In this document: positions 56,483 through 64,000 of the stretch, piece after piece
Layout: every line of letters starts with the position of its first letter
Numbering within the stretch: the stretch's first letter is position 1
Assembly (NCBI RefSeq): GCF_009807095.1
Contig: NZ_WUCC01000001.1
Location: forward strand, 496,001-560,000
From: Rathayibacter sp. VKM Ac-2754
GTDB lineage: Bacteria; Actinomycetota; Actinomycetes; Actinomycetales; Microbacteriaceae
Length of the DNA stretch: 64,000 bases
Direction: 5' to 3'
Notes under the pieces: model-generated
Database searches by the model: none
What the model was told of the DNA's origin: nothing
What the model saw: the letters and a program-made list of their open reading frames with translations, nothing else
Position numbers and translations under genes: made by a program

Positions 56483-57583
56483 ATGGACGCCGACACCCTC
56501 CCGCCGCTCCGAGTGGGCATCATCGGCACGGGCGGTGTCGCCCATCTGCACGCGGCCGCACTGGCCGGTCGCGACGACGCCCGGATCGTCGCGGCCATCG
56601 ACACGGACGCCGAGCGCGCGCGCACGTTCGCCGCGCAGCACGGCGTCCCCGCCTCCGGCACCTCGTTCGCCGACCTGCCCGAGGTCGACGTGCTGCACCT
56701 CTGCACCCCGCCCGGCGTGCACGCCGAGCAGGCCGAGGCCGCTTTCGCCCTGGGCGCGCACGTCGTCGTCGAGAAGCCGCCGGCCCTCTCGCTCGCCGAG
56801 GTCGACCGGATGCTCGCCGCCGCCGAGCGCGCGGGTCGCCGCCTCGCCGTGGTGTTCCAGCAGCGCACCGGCACCGCGGCCGCCCACGTGCGCGGCCTCC
56901 TGGGCTCCGGCGCGCTCGGCCGCCCCCTCGTCGCGCGCTGCGACACCCTCTGGTACCGCGACGACGAGTACTTCGCCGTCCCGTGGCGCGGCCGGTGGGA
57001 CACCGAGGGCGGCGGCACCACCTTCGGGCACGGCATCCACCAGCTCGACCTGCTCGCGCACCTGCTCGGCGACGTCGACGAGGTGACCGGCCAGGCCTGG
57101 CGCCTCGGCCGCGACATCGAGACCGAGGACGTCTCCACCGCCGTGCTCCGCTTCGCCTCGGGCGTCGTCGCGTCGGTGCTCACCAGCGCCGTCTCGCCGC
57201 GCCAGTCGAGCTCGATCCGGATCGACACCGAGCGCGCCACGATCGAGCTCGAGCACCTCTACGGCCACGGGCACGCCCACTGGCGGATCACACCTGCGCC
57301 GCACGTCGGCGCCGAGGAGGTCGCGACCTGGGCGTTCCCGGACGACGAGGTGGCGAGCGGGCACGAGCCCTACCTCGACGCCGTCTACGCGGCCCTGCGC
57401 GCGGGCGGCCCGCTGCCCGACGTCGCCGACGCCCCGACCCGCTCCCTCGAGATCGTCGCCGCCCTCTACCTCTCGTCGCGCCGGGGCGCGGCCGTGCGGA
57501 TCGAGGAGCTGCGCGCCGACCCGTCGCTGCGCACGGCGGTGCGCGCCGAGGTGGTCGACCTGCGACTCGAGGCGCGACCGTGA
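56483..57583 (+). CDS. Gfo/Idh/MocA-family NAD(P)-dependent oxidoreductase
   Basis: A 366-aa dehydrogenase. The Rossmann start is LRVGIIGTGGVAHLHAAALAGRDDARIVAAID, then HLCTPPGVHAEQAEAAFALGAHVVVEKPPALS (EKP motif with catalytic Lys), and the C-terminal domain with GGGTTFGHGIHQLDLLAHLLGDVDEV (GxxxDxxxH-like). It acts on a sugar, inositol or glycoside-derived substrate. The stop overlaps the next GTG. It is first gene of a coupled run with DUF6807 and a propeller glycosidase-like gene. Confidence 0.92.
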   Translation: MDADTLPPLRVGIIGTGGVAHLHAAALAGRDDARIVAAIDTDAERARTFAAQHGVPASGTSFADLPEVDVLHLCTPPGVHAEQAEAAFALGAHVVVEKPPALSLAEVDRMLAAAERAGRRLAVVFQQRTGTAAAHVRGLLGSGALGRPLVARCDTLWYRDDEYFAVPWRGRWDTEGGGTTFGHGIHQLDLLAHLLGDVDEVTGQAWRLGRDIETEDVSTAVLRFASGVVASVLTSAVSPRQSSSIRIDTERATIELEHLYGHGHAHWRITPAPHVGAEEVATWAFPDDEVASGHEPYLDAVYAALRAGGPLPDVADAPTRSLEIVAALYLSSRRGAAVRIEELRADPSLRTAVRAEVVDLRLEARP

Positions 57584-58389
57584 TCCTCGGCGACGGCATC
57601 GCGACGCTCGTCCTCGACGACCCCGCGACTCCGGCGCGCGACTCGCCCCGGCCCTACCTGCACCCGGTCCGGACGCCGGGCGGCGTGGTCGTCTCCGACC
57701 TCCGGCCGCCCGACCACGACTGGCACCTCGGCCTCTCGCTGACCGTCGCGAACCTCCGCGTCGGCGACGAGGCTCCGGACGCGAACCTCTGGGGCGGTGT
57801 CACCTGGGTCACCGGCGAGGGCTACCGTCAGCTCGACAACAACGGCTCGCAGCGCCTCCTCGGGCAGAGCGGATCGGCGCTCGACCTCGGCTGGTTCGCC
57901 GCCGACGGCCGGCTGCTGCTGCGCGAGCGGCGGCGCCACGAGGTGAGCCTGCCCGCGGCGGGAGTCGCGGTGCTGGACATCGCGAGCGAGTGGACCCCCG
58001 GGGTGCCGGGCCTGCGCTTCGGATCGCCGACCACCGCCGGCCGCGCCGACGCGGGCTACGGCGGGCTGTTCCTCCGCCTGGCGCCGGACTTCGCGCAGGC
58101 GCGAGTGCTCTCGCCCACCGGCGAGACGACGGCGGAGGCGGCCCGGGGTGCGTCCGCCCCGTGGCTGGCCCTCGCGACCGGCACCGCGACCGTCGCGATC
58201 GCCGCCTCCGCGACGAACCCCGTCACTCCGTCGCCCTGGTTCGTGCGCACCGAGCCGACGCCGATGCTCTGCGCCGCCCCGTTCTTCCACGACGAGTGGC
58301 CCCTCGACGGCCCCGCTGCCTGGGGCTGGCGCGTGCTGCTGGCCGACGGCGCCCTCGAAGCCGAGCGGATCGCGGCGGTCCTGCGGTGA
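57580..58389 (+). CDS. DUF6807 (PmoA-like) family protein
   Basis: A 269-aa protein. The sequence ARDSPRPYLHPVRTPGGVVVSDLRPPDHDWHLGLSLTVANLRVG...NLWGGVTW matches the PmoA/DUF6807 family (RPY-hPv.t..G..v.d.rP.DH.WH.Gl), and FFHDEWPLDGPAAWGWRVLLADG closes it. These galactose-mutarotase-like beta-sandwich proteins co-occur with Gfo/Idh dehydrogenases in carbohydrate loci; the catalytic role is undefined. GTG 57580 overlaps the upstream stop, and its own stop overlaps the next GTG. Confidence 0.82.
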   Translation: MILGDGIATLVLDDPATPARDSPRPYLHPVRTPGGVVVSDLRPPDHDWHLGLSLTVANLRVGDEAPDANLWGGVTWVTGEGYRQLDNNGSQRLLGQSGSALDLGWFAADGRLLLRERRRHEVSLPAAGVAVLDIASEWTPGVPGLRFGSPTTAGRADAGYGGLFLRLAPDFAQARVLSPTGETTAEAARGASAPWLALATGTATVAIAASATNPVTPSPWFVRTEPTPMLCAAPFFHDEWPLDGPAAWGWRVLLADGALEAERIAAVLR

Positions 58390-59345
58390 CGGCACCGCTG
58401 CCGCTGCGCGAGGACGCCTTCGCCGAGCCCTACCGCGACCCCGTCTTCGACGGCCCGACCGACCCGGTGCTGGTCGCCGACACCGTCCGGGGCGAGTGGC
58501 TGCTGCTCTACACCCAGCGCCGTGCGTCGCTCGATCTGCCCGGCGTCGAGTGGGTGCACGGCAGCCGGATCGGCATGGCCGCCTCGAGCGACGGCGGCGC
58601 GACCTGGCGCTATCGCGGCACCGTCCACGGGCTCGACGAGGGCCTCACCGCCGAGCGCGCGACCCTCTGGGCGCCCGACGTCGTCAGGATCGGCGACCGC
58701 TGGCGGATGTACGTGACCCGGATCGACGGCATCCCCGGCGACTGGACCGGCCGCGCCGCCATCGCGCAGTTCGACAGCGACGACCTCGTCCACTGGCGCC
58801 TGCGCGGCGAGATCGACCTCGGCTCCGATCGCGTGATCGACGCCGCCGTCGCCCGCACCGGGGACGGCCGGCACCGGCTCTGGTTCAAGGACGAGCACCG
58901 CGACTCCACCACCGGGGTCGCCGTCAGCGACGACCCCGCCGATCCCGCCTCCTGGCGTGTCGAGGGCGTCGCGATCGGCGGGCGCCCGCACGAGGGGCCG
59001 AAGGTGTTCCGCCTCGGCGGGTGGTTCTGGATGGTCGTGGACGAGTGGCGCGGACTCGCCGTGCACCGCTCCCCCGACGGCACCGCCGGCTGGCGACGGC
59101 AGAGCGCCGACGACGGCCTGATCCTGATGCGCCCCGAGCAGGTCGAGGGCCGGGCCGTCTCGGGCCGGCACGCCGATGTCGTCGAGCTCGGCGGCGAGCG
59201 GGCGCTCATCGTGTACTTCACGCATCCGGAGTGGGGCGGCAGCGAGCTCGCCGACATGCCGGCGACTGCGTCACAGCGCCGATCGCACGTCCGCTCGGCC
59301 GTGCTGAGCGTGGTCGACGGCGTCCTCGTCTGCTCCTCCGACTGA
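58386..59345 (+). CDS. Five-bladed beta-propeller glycosidase-like protein (GH43/32-like)
   Basis: A 319-aa protein. AEPYRDPVFDGPTDPVLVADTVRGEWLLLYTQRRASLDLPGVEWVHGSRIGMAASSDGGATWRYRGTVHG starts a propeller, with WAPDVVRIGDRWRMYVTRIDG and HEGPKVFRLGGWFWMVVDEWRGLAVHRSPDG as further blades. The DP..xGPTDP, APDV and EGP positions are typical acid residues in GH43/GH32-like folds. No signal peptide. It is third in the coupled unit, 155 bp before the sugar-binding protein. The substrate is unknown. Confidence 0.78.
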   Translation: MTAPLPLREDAFAEPYRDPVFDGPTDPVLVADTVRGEWLLLYTQRRASLDLPGVEWVHGSRIGMAASSDGGATWRYRGTVHGLDEGLTAERATLWAPDVVRIGDRWRMYVTRIDGIPGDWTGRAAIAQFDSDDLVHWRLRGEIDLGSDRVIDAAVARTGDGRHRLWFKDEHRDSTTGVAVSDDPADPASWRVEGVAIGGRPHEGPKVFRLGGWFWMVVDEWRGLAVHRSPDGTAGWRRQSADDGLILMRPEQVEGRAVSGRHADVVELGGERALIVYFTHPEWGGSELADMPATASQRRSHVRSAVLSVVDGVLVCSSD

Positions 59346-59396
59346 GTCGCCGGGCCTGGGATCGCACAGCCTCCCGACCCGCCGTGCGATCGCGGC

Positions 59397-59425
59397 TTGA
59401 CGCGCGGATACTCGCGACGTACTTT
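59397..59425 (+). promoter_or_regulatory. Promoter of the sugar ABC importer operon
   Basis: TTGACG (59397-59402), 17-nt spacer, TACTTT (59420-59425). The predicted transcription start at about 59432 lies inside the first of two LacI-type boxes. Confidence 0.6.
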
Positions 59426-59427
59426 AG

Positions 59428-59455
59428 GGCAAACGCTTTCCCGAAACGTTTCATC
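59428..59455. promoter_or_regulatory. Two overlapping LacI-type boxes before the sugar-binding protein
   Basis: Box 1 GGCAAACGCTTTCCC (59428-59442) and box 2 CCGAAACGTTTCATC (59441-59455, with the perfect palindrome GAAACGTTTC). They directly follow the -10 element, so repressor bound there would block transcription of the importer. Confidence 0.8.
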
Positions 59456-59500
59456 GAGACGTCGGGGGTTCGAAACAATGATGTTCTCGAAAGGACGAAG

Positions 59501-60793
59501 ATGTTCCGCACACACAGCACCCGCGTCGCAGGAGTGGCCCTCATGGCCGCTGCAGCACTCGGACTGACCGCCTGCTCCGGCGGAGGCTCCGGGGCCTCGG
59601 CCACGCTCGACCCCGACGAAGAGATCACCCTGAACTACACGTTCTGGGGCAACGACGACCGGGCCGCCCGCTACGACCAGGCCATCGCGCTGTTCGAGGA
59701 GGAGAACCCGAACATCACGATCAACTCCACGTTCACCGACTACGGCGGGTACTGGGAGAAGCGCCAGACCGAGGCCGCCGGTGGCGGACTGCCCGACGTG
59801 ATGCAGTTCGACTACACCTACCTCCGCCAGTACGGCGACAACGGCCTGCTCGGCGACCTGTCCGAGTACTTCGGCGGCGCGGTCGACGAGAGCACCATCT
59901 CCGAGGACCTCCTCGCGACCGGCGAGCTCGACGGCGCCACCTACGCGATCCCCACCGGCTACAGCGCCTGGGCGATCTTCCAGAACCAGGACCTCCTGAC
60001 GGCCAACGGCCTCGAGCCCTACCCCGGCGGCGGCAGCTGGGACGACTACGCGGCCTACGTCGCCGACGTCACCGCCAAGACCGGCGGCGCCGTCTACGGA
60101 GGCACCGACTACACCGGCCGCATCCAGAACTTCGAGCTGCAGCTGCGCGCCGAGGGCAAGGAGCTGTTCACCGAGGACGGCGAGCTCGCCTTCACCGAGG
60201 ACGACCTCGCGTCGTTCTGGGAGCAGGGCGACGAGATGCGCACCACGACCGGCGTGCCGGCCGCGCGCCTCCAGGAGCTGCTGCCCAAGTCGGGCTTCGG
60301 CGCCGGCATCGCGACCAGCGAGATGAGCTGGAGCAACTTCCTCGGCGGCTACATCGGCGACAGCGGCGCCTCCGAGATCGTGATGACCGCTCCTCCCACC
60401 GCGGACGAGGGCTCGCAGGACCTCTACCAGAAGGTCGGCCTGATGCAGGCGATCTCCTCGGCCACCGAGCACCCCGAGGCCGCCGCGACGTTCCTCGACT
60501 TCCTGATCAACAGCCCCGAGGTCGGCGAGATCTTCGGCGCCACCCTCGGCATCCCCGCCTCCTCCGAGCAGCTCGCGGGTGCGAACCTCGAGGGCCCGGA
60601 CAAGCAGGTCGCCGACTACCTCGACTCGGTCGAGGACCGCATCGGCGAGGCCCCGGCCGCTCCGGTCGCCGGCTACGGCGCCATCGAGGCCAACTTCCTC
60701 GACCTCGGCACGAGCCTCGGCCTCGGTGCCGTGAGCGTCGACGAGGCTGTGCAGCAGTTCTTCGACGAGACCGCTGTCACGCTCGACAACTGA
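59501..60793 (+). CDS. Sugar ABC transporter substrate-binding lipoprotein (SBP_bac_1/8)
   Basis: A 430-aa lipoprotein, lipobox LTAC with C25. The mature domain is ITLNYTFWGNDDRAARYDQAIALFEEENPNITINSTFTDYGGYWEKRQTEAAGGGLPDVMQFDYTYLRQYGDNG, the family-1 extracellular sugar-binding pattern, ending with EAVQQFFDETAVTLDN. It captures an oligosaccharide outside the membrane for the two permeases downstream. ATG 59501 is preceded by GAAAGGA. The ATPase is not encoded here; a shared MsiK-like ATPase elsewhere is expected. Confidence 0.93.
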   Translation: MFRTHSTRVAGVALMAAAALGLTACSGGGSGASATLDPDEEITLNYTFWGNDDRAARYDQAIALFEEENPNITINSTFTDYGGYWEKRQTEAAGGGLPDVMQFDYTYLRQYGDNGLLGDLSEYFGGAVDESTISEDLLATGELDGATYAIPTGYSAWAIFQNQDLLTANGLEPYPGGGSWDDYAAYVADVTAKTGGAVYGGTDYTGRIQNFELQLRAEGKELFTEDGELAFTEDDLASFWEQGDEMRTTTGVPAARLQELLPKSGFGAGIATSEMSWSNFLGGYIGDSGASEIVMTAPPTADEGSQDLYQKVGLMQAISSATEHPEAAATFLDFLINSPEVGEIFGATLGIPASSEQLAGANLEGPDKQVADYLDSVEDRIGEAPAAPVAGYGAIEANFLDLGTSLGLGAVSVDEAVQQFFDETAVTLDN

Positions 60794-60822
60794 TCGATCC
60801 CCCAGGCCAGGAAAGGCATCTC

Positions 60823-61812
60823 ATGACGACGACGTCGACCCCGAGCGGCACCGCCGCAGACGGTCGCGTCGCGCCCACCGCCGGCCGGACGAGCACTCCT
60901 CGTCCGGCCGGTGGGGAAGCGCGGCGACGCCCCAAGCGGGACACCCTGGCCGGCTACGTGTTCCTCTCGCCGTGGCTCATCGGCTTCGTCGGGCTCACGC
61001 TCGGCCCGATGCTGATGTCCCTCTACTTCGCGTTCACCGACTACAACCTCTTCACCTCGCCCGAGTGGGTGGGGCTGGCCAACTTCGAGCGCCTCCTGGG
61101 CGACCCGAAGTTCATCCAGTCGGTGCAGCTGACCCTCGCCTACGTCTTCATCGGGACGCCGGTCAAGCTCGCCGCCGCCCTGGTCGTCGCGATGCTGCTC
61201 AACTACAGCGCCAAGGGCACCGGCTTCTTCCGCTCCGCGTTCTACGCACCGTCGCTGATCGGCGCGAGCGTCAGCATCGCCATCGTCTGGCGCGCGATGT
61301 TCTCGACCGACGGCCCCGTCGACTCCGGACTCCAGATCTTCGGCATCCAGATCGGCGGCTGGGTGGGCGTTCCCGCCCTCATCCTGCCGATGATGATCAT
61401 CCTGGCGGTGTGGCAGTTCGGCGCCCCGATGGTGATCTTCCTCGCCGGCCTCAAGCAGGTCCCGGCCGAGCTCTACGAGGCGGCGATGATGGACGGCGCC
61501 GGACCCTGGCGCAAGTTCCGCAGCGTCACGCTCCCGATGCTCTCGCCGGTCATCTTCTTCAACCTGCTGCTCGAGATGATCAACGCCTTCCAGGTCTTCG
61601 CCTCGGCGTACATCATCGGCAACGGCACCGGCGGCCCCGCCGGAGCGACCAACTTCTACACGGTGTACCTCTACACCCGTGCCTTCACGAACAACCAGAT
61701 GGGCTACGCCTCGGCGATGGCCTGGGTCCTGCTGCTGTTCGTCGGACTCCTCGCCTTCGTCCTCTTCAAGACTCAGAAGAGCTGGGTGCACTACTCGGGA
61801 GACACCAAATGA
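60823..61812 (+). CDS. Sugar ABC transporter permease (MalF-like)
   Basis: A 329-aa permease. A 35-residue polar, Pro/Thr-rich N-terminus precedes six helices from GYVFLSPWLIGFVGLTLGPMLMSLYFAFTDYNLF. The EAA loop ELYEAAMMDGAGPWRKFRSVTLPMLSPV contacts the ATPase. Its stop overlaps the next permease start (ATGA). It forms a heterodimer with that protein. Confidence 0.94.
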   Translation: MTTTSTPSGTAADGRVAPTAGRTSTPRPAGGEARRRPKRDTLAGYVFLSPWLIGFVGLTLGPMLMSLYFAFTDYNLFTSPEWVGLANFERLLGDPKFIQSVQLTLAYVFIGTPVKLAAALVVAMLLNYSAKGTGFFRSAFYAPSLIGASVSIAIVWRAMFSTDGPVDSGLQIFGIQIGGWVGVPALILPMMIILAVWQFGAPMVIFLAGLKQVPAELYEAAMMDGAGPWRKFRSVTLPMLSPVIFFNLLLEMINAFQVFASAYIIGNGTGGPAGATNFYTVYLYTRAFTNNQMGYASAMAWVLLLFVGLLAFVLFKTQKSWVHYSGDTK

Positions 61813-62726
61813 CGACCTTCGACACCACGCTCCCCTCGGCCGACACGCAGGCGCTGACCGAGCCGGCCCCGACCCGTCGCGGCGGGCGCAAGCGCCCCAA
61901 GACCGGGACGATCGTCTGGATCGCGGCGATGATCGTGCTCACCGCGATCGTCCTCTACCCGCTGGTCTGGATGGGCGCCGCGGCGTTCAAGCCCAACAGC
62001 GAGTTCGGCGGCCAGACCGGCCTCCTGCCGCAGAACCCGACGATCGACAACTTCGTGAAGGTCTTCGCGGGAGTCGGCGGCGTGCCGCTCTGGCAGTTCT
62101 TCCTCAACTCCACCGTGCTGGCGATCGGCTCGGTCATCGGAGTCGTCATCTCGTCGTCGATGGCGGCCTACGCCTTCGCGCGGCTCGACTTCCGCGGTCG
62201 TCCGCTCTACTTCGCCCTGATGATCGGCACGCTCCTGCTGCCGATGCACGTGCTGCTCATCCCGCAGTACACGATCTTCCGCACCCTCGGGATGATGGAC
62301 ACCTACTGGCCGCTGCTGATCGGAAAGTTCCTCGCGACCGAGGCGTTCTTCGTCTTCCTGATGGTGCAGTTCATCCGCAACCTGCCCCGCGAGCTCGACG
62401 AGGCCGCCCGGATCGACGGAGCCGGCCACCTGCGGATCTTCGGCTCGATCACGATCCCGCTGATCCGCCCGGCCCTGATCACCTCGTCGATCTTCGCCTT
62501 CATCTGGAGCTGGAACGACTTCCTCGGCCCGCTGCTCTACCTGAACACCCCCGACAAGCAGCCGCTGCCGCTGGCGCTGCGCGTCTACAACGACCAGACC
62601 TCCGCCTCCGACTACGGCGCGACCATCGCGGTGTCGGTGCTCGCGCTGCTGCCGGTGCTGATCTTCTTCATCATCTTCCAGCGCTTCCTGGTCGACGGAG
62701 TCGCCACGCAGGGTCTCAAGGGATGA
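61809..62726 (+). CDS. Sugar ABC transporter permease (MalG-like)
   Basis: A 305-aa permease with six helices after a 33-residue polar start. The EAA loop is RELDEAARIDGAGHLRIFGSITIPLIRPAL, and SWNDFLGPLLYL is the MalG-family segment. ATG 61809 overlaps the MalF-like stop, and its stop overlaps the ATG of the DUF624-like gene, giving an unbroken coupled run. Confidence 0.94.
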   Translation: MTTFDTTLPSADTQALTEPAPTRRGGRKRPKTGTIVWIAAMIVLTAIVLYPLVWMGAAAFKPNSEFGGQTGLLPQNPTIDNFVKVFAGVGGVPLWQFFLNSTVLAIGSVIGVVISSSMAAYAFARLDFRGRPLYFALMIGTLLLPMHVLLIPQYTIFRTLGMMDTYWPLLIGKFLATEAFFVFLMVQFIRNLPRELDEAARIDGAGHLRIFGSITIPLIRPALITSSIFAFIWSWNDFLGPLLYLNTPDKQPLPLALRVYNDQTSASDYGATIAVSVLALLPVLIFFIIFQRFLVDGVATQGLKG

Positions 62727-63361
62727 GCTCGTCGCGCTCTCGCCGGGCCGCCCGGGACGCCCGGGCGGCCGCCGCCGACGGCACCGCGCTGCGCTGGCCG
62801 GGGGCCGCGAACAAGTTCGCCCTGTTCGCCGAGGTGATGTTCACCGGAGTGCTGGTGACGGTGCTCGCACTGCCGCTGGTCACCCTGCCGCTGGCTCTCG
62901 CGGTCGGCGCGCGCCACCTCCGCCGCTTCGTGCTCGACGAGCCGTCGACGCTCGCGACGGCGCTGGCGGAGGCGCGCACCGGCCTGGTCCGCTCGCTCCC
63001 GATCGGGGTCGGGCTGGTCCTCGCCTCCGCCGCATTGGCGCTCGATCTCGCGCTGGTCGCGGGCGGGACGCTGCCGGGAGCGGCGGCCGTCGGCGCGGTC
63101 TGCGCGGCGGCCCTCGCGGCCGGACTCGTGGTGCTGCTCACGGCCTCCGCCGCCTGGCAGCCCGACTCCCGCTGGGTGCCCCTGCTGAAGGAGTCCGCCG
63201 CTCGCTCGGTCCGCGACCTCCGCGGCTCGGGCGCCGTGCTGGTGGCCGTGCTGCTCGCCGTCGTCGTCACCTGGCAGCTCGCGCCGCTCGTCGTGCCGGC
63301 CCTCGGCTGCACGGTCTTCGCGGCGGTCGCCGTCCGCCTTTCGCGGACACCTGTCGAATAA
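62723..63361 (+). CDS. DUF624-like membrane protein (YesL family)
   Basis: A 212-aa protein with about five helices, beginning after a basic Arg-rich stretch with ANKFALFAEVMFTGVLVTVLALPLVTLPLALAVGARHLRRFVLDE. DUF624/YesL proteins are regularly encoded beside sugar ABC importers; their function is unknown. ATG 62723 overlaps the permease stop (ATGA). It ends just before the lacI promoter region. Confidence 0.75.
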   Translation: MSSSRSRRAARDARAAAADGTALRWPGAANKFALFAEVMFTGVLVTVLALPLVTLPLALAVGARHLRRFVLDEPSTLATALAEARTGLVRSLPIGVGLVLASAALALDLALVAGGTLPGAAAVGAVCAAALAAGLVVLLTASAAWQPDSRWVPLLKESAARSVRDLRGSGAVLVAVLLAVVVTWQLAPLVVPALGCTVFAAVAVRLSRTPVE

Positions 63362-63397
63362 CAGCCCGCACCGGGAGTTTTGTCCGGCGCGGCGAAG

Positions 63398-63412
63398 GGC
63401 TAGCGCTTTCCC
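63398..63412. promoter_or_regulatory. LacI-type box upstream of lacI
   Basis: GGCTAGCGCTTTCCC aligns with the four other boxes of the locus. It lies 68 bp before the lacI start, consistent with autoregulation. Confidence 0.7.
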
Positions 63413-63479
63413 CCACGGTACGGCGGAGTGACAGAATGACGACCGTTGAGCGGGCACGCAGCCCGCCGAGGAGTGATCG

Positions 63480-64000
63480 ATGGCACCGAAGGATCGCACC
63501 GCGGCCGTGACCCTGCACGACGTAGCCCGCGAGTCCGGAGTGTCGCTCGCCACCGCCTCCCGCGCGCTCAACGGCAGCGCCCGCAAGGTCAACGACGCCT
63601 ACCGCGCCCGCGTGGTCGCCGCGGCCGCCAAGCTCGGCTACTCGACAAACCTGTCGGCCCAGGCCGTGGCCAAGGGCACGACCTCGACGGTCGCCCTGCT
63701 GGTCAGCGACATCGCCGACCCCTACTTCTCGAGCATCGCCTCCGGGGTGCTCGCCGCGGCCGAGGCCGCCGGTCTCGTCGTGACGATCGGAGTCACGCGC
63801 CGCGACCCGCTCCGCGAGCTCGAGCTGGTGCGCACCCTCCGCGGCGGCCGGCCGCGCGTGATGCTGCTCGCGGGCAGCCGCTTCGACGACGAGTCCTCCC
63901 GCGACGCGCTCGTCGCCGAGCTCGAGGCCTTCGAGCGCTCCGGCGGCCGGGTGGTCATGCTGAGCCAGCGCGCGCTGCCCTTCCCGACCGTCCAGCTCGA
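63480..64000 (+). CDS. LacI-family transcriptional regulator (partial, runs off the window)
   Basis: The first 173 codons of a LacI protein; the gene is cut by the right edge. The HTH is AVTLHDVARESGVSLATASRALNGSARKVNDAYRARVVAAAAKLGYSTN with hinge LSAQAVAKG, then the periplasmic-binding-like domain TVALLVSDIADPYFSSIASGVLAAAEAAGL. GAGGAG (63468-63473) precedes ATG 63480. Together with the five nearby LacI-type boxes it is the obvious regulator of the sugar locus; the inducer is unknown. Confidence 0.93.
   Translation, partial: MAPKDRTAAVTLHDVARESGVSLATASRALNGSARKVNDAYRARVVAAAAKLGYSTNLSAQAVAKGTTSTVALLVSDIADPYFSSIASGVLAAAEAAGLVVTIGVTRRDPLRELELVRTLRGGRPRVMLLAGSRFDDESSRDALVAELEAFERSGGRVVMLSQRALPFPTVQL

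Noticed and set aside
1-64000. tRNA, rRNA or riboswitch genes
   Set aside because: No cloverleaf with a GTTCGA-type T-arm plus acceptor pairing, and no ribosomal RNA or known riboswitch core, was recognised by reading both strands. A covariance-model search could still find one.

Overview
The window is about 72% GC, densely coded on both strands, and uses many GTG starts and 4-nt ATGA/GTGA overlaps. This fits a high-GC actinobacterium. Several traits point to Microbacteriaceae (Rathayibacter/Clavibacter-like): a mycothiol-type arsenate reductase, an HNH/DUF222 protein, the rpmB-rpmG-rpsN ribosomal trio, GAF-ANTAR and SRPBCC proteins, and a dispersed palindromic repeat containing CTGGTCGAG...CTCGATCAGCA. 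The assignment is inferred from family content only. No prophage, IS transposase, tRNA, rRNA or CRISPR array was found.

Layout. 0-6.4 kb: DUF2945 protein, DesK/DesR-like two-component pair, small efflux-type membrane protein, DinB protein, a TetR/flavodoxin-fold reductase pair around a three-copy 18-bp operator array, and a zinc metallopeptidase. 6.6-11.3 kb: amine catabolism (flavin amine oxidase plus aldehyde dehydrogenase) divergent from a MarR/MFS pair. 11.5-15.7 kb: SDR/HxlR divergent pair, lipocalin-like gene coupled to poxB, septum-formation-type lipoprotein. 15.7-23.3 kb: MFS, TauE, alpha/beta hydrolase, Asp23, pentapeptide-repeat protein, deoC. 23.3-24.2 kb: an 850-bp non-coding stretch with about three 180-bp tandem repeats and four perfect hairpins, followed by zinc-independent rpsN, rpmG and rpmB. 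25-31 kb: polysaccharide deacetylase lipoprotein, LysG/LysE, GntR/DUF1648 operon, sigma/anti-sigma pair. 31.3-36.3 kb: arsenate reductase, oxidoreductase/TetR pair with twin operators, a frameshifted GAF-ANTAR gene, SRPBCC, AAA ATPase.

36.4-50.8 kb: HNH protein, then a two-gene unit in which a hydrolase fused to a gluconate-dehydrogenase-subunit-3-like domain overlaps a GMC oxidoreductase. Two NitT/TauT/NMT1-type ABC importers follow, preceded by similar promoter motifs. The second runs into an adenosine-deaminase-family gene and a TetR gene. 51-52.4 kb: a DszA/NtaA-type flavin monooxygenase behind a TetR-like palindrome.

52.4-64 kb: a carbohydrate locus with GH42 beta-galactosidase, an oppositely oriented ABC exporter, Gfo/Idh dehydrogenase, DUF6807 (PmoA-like) protein, beta-propeller glycosidase-like protein, sugar ABC importer, DUF624-like membrane protein and a LacI regulator cut by the window end. 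Five copies of a LacI-type box (consensus GGCAARCGYTTTCCC) precede GH42, Gfo/Idh, the sugar-binding protein (two) and lacI. They tie these transcription units into one likely autoregulated regulon.
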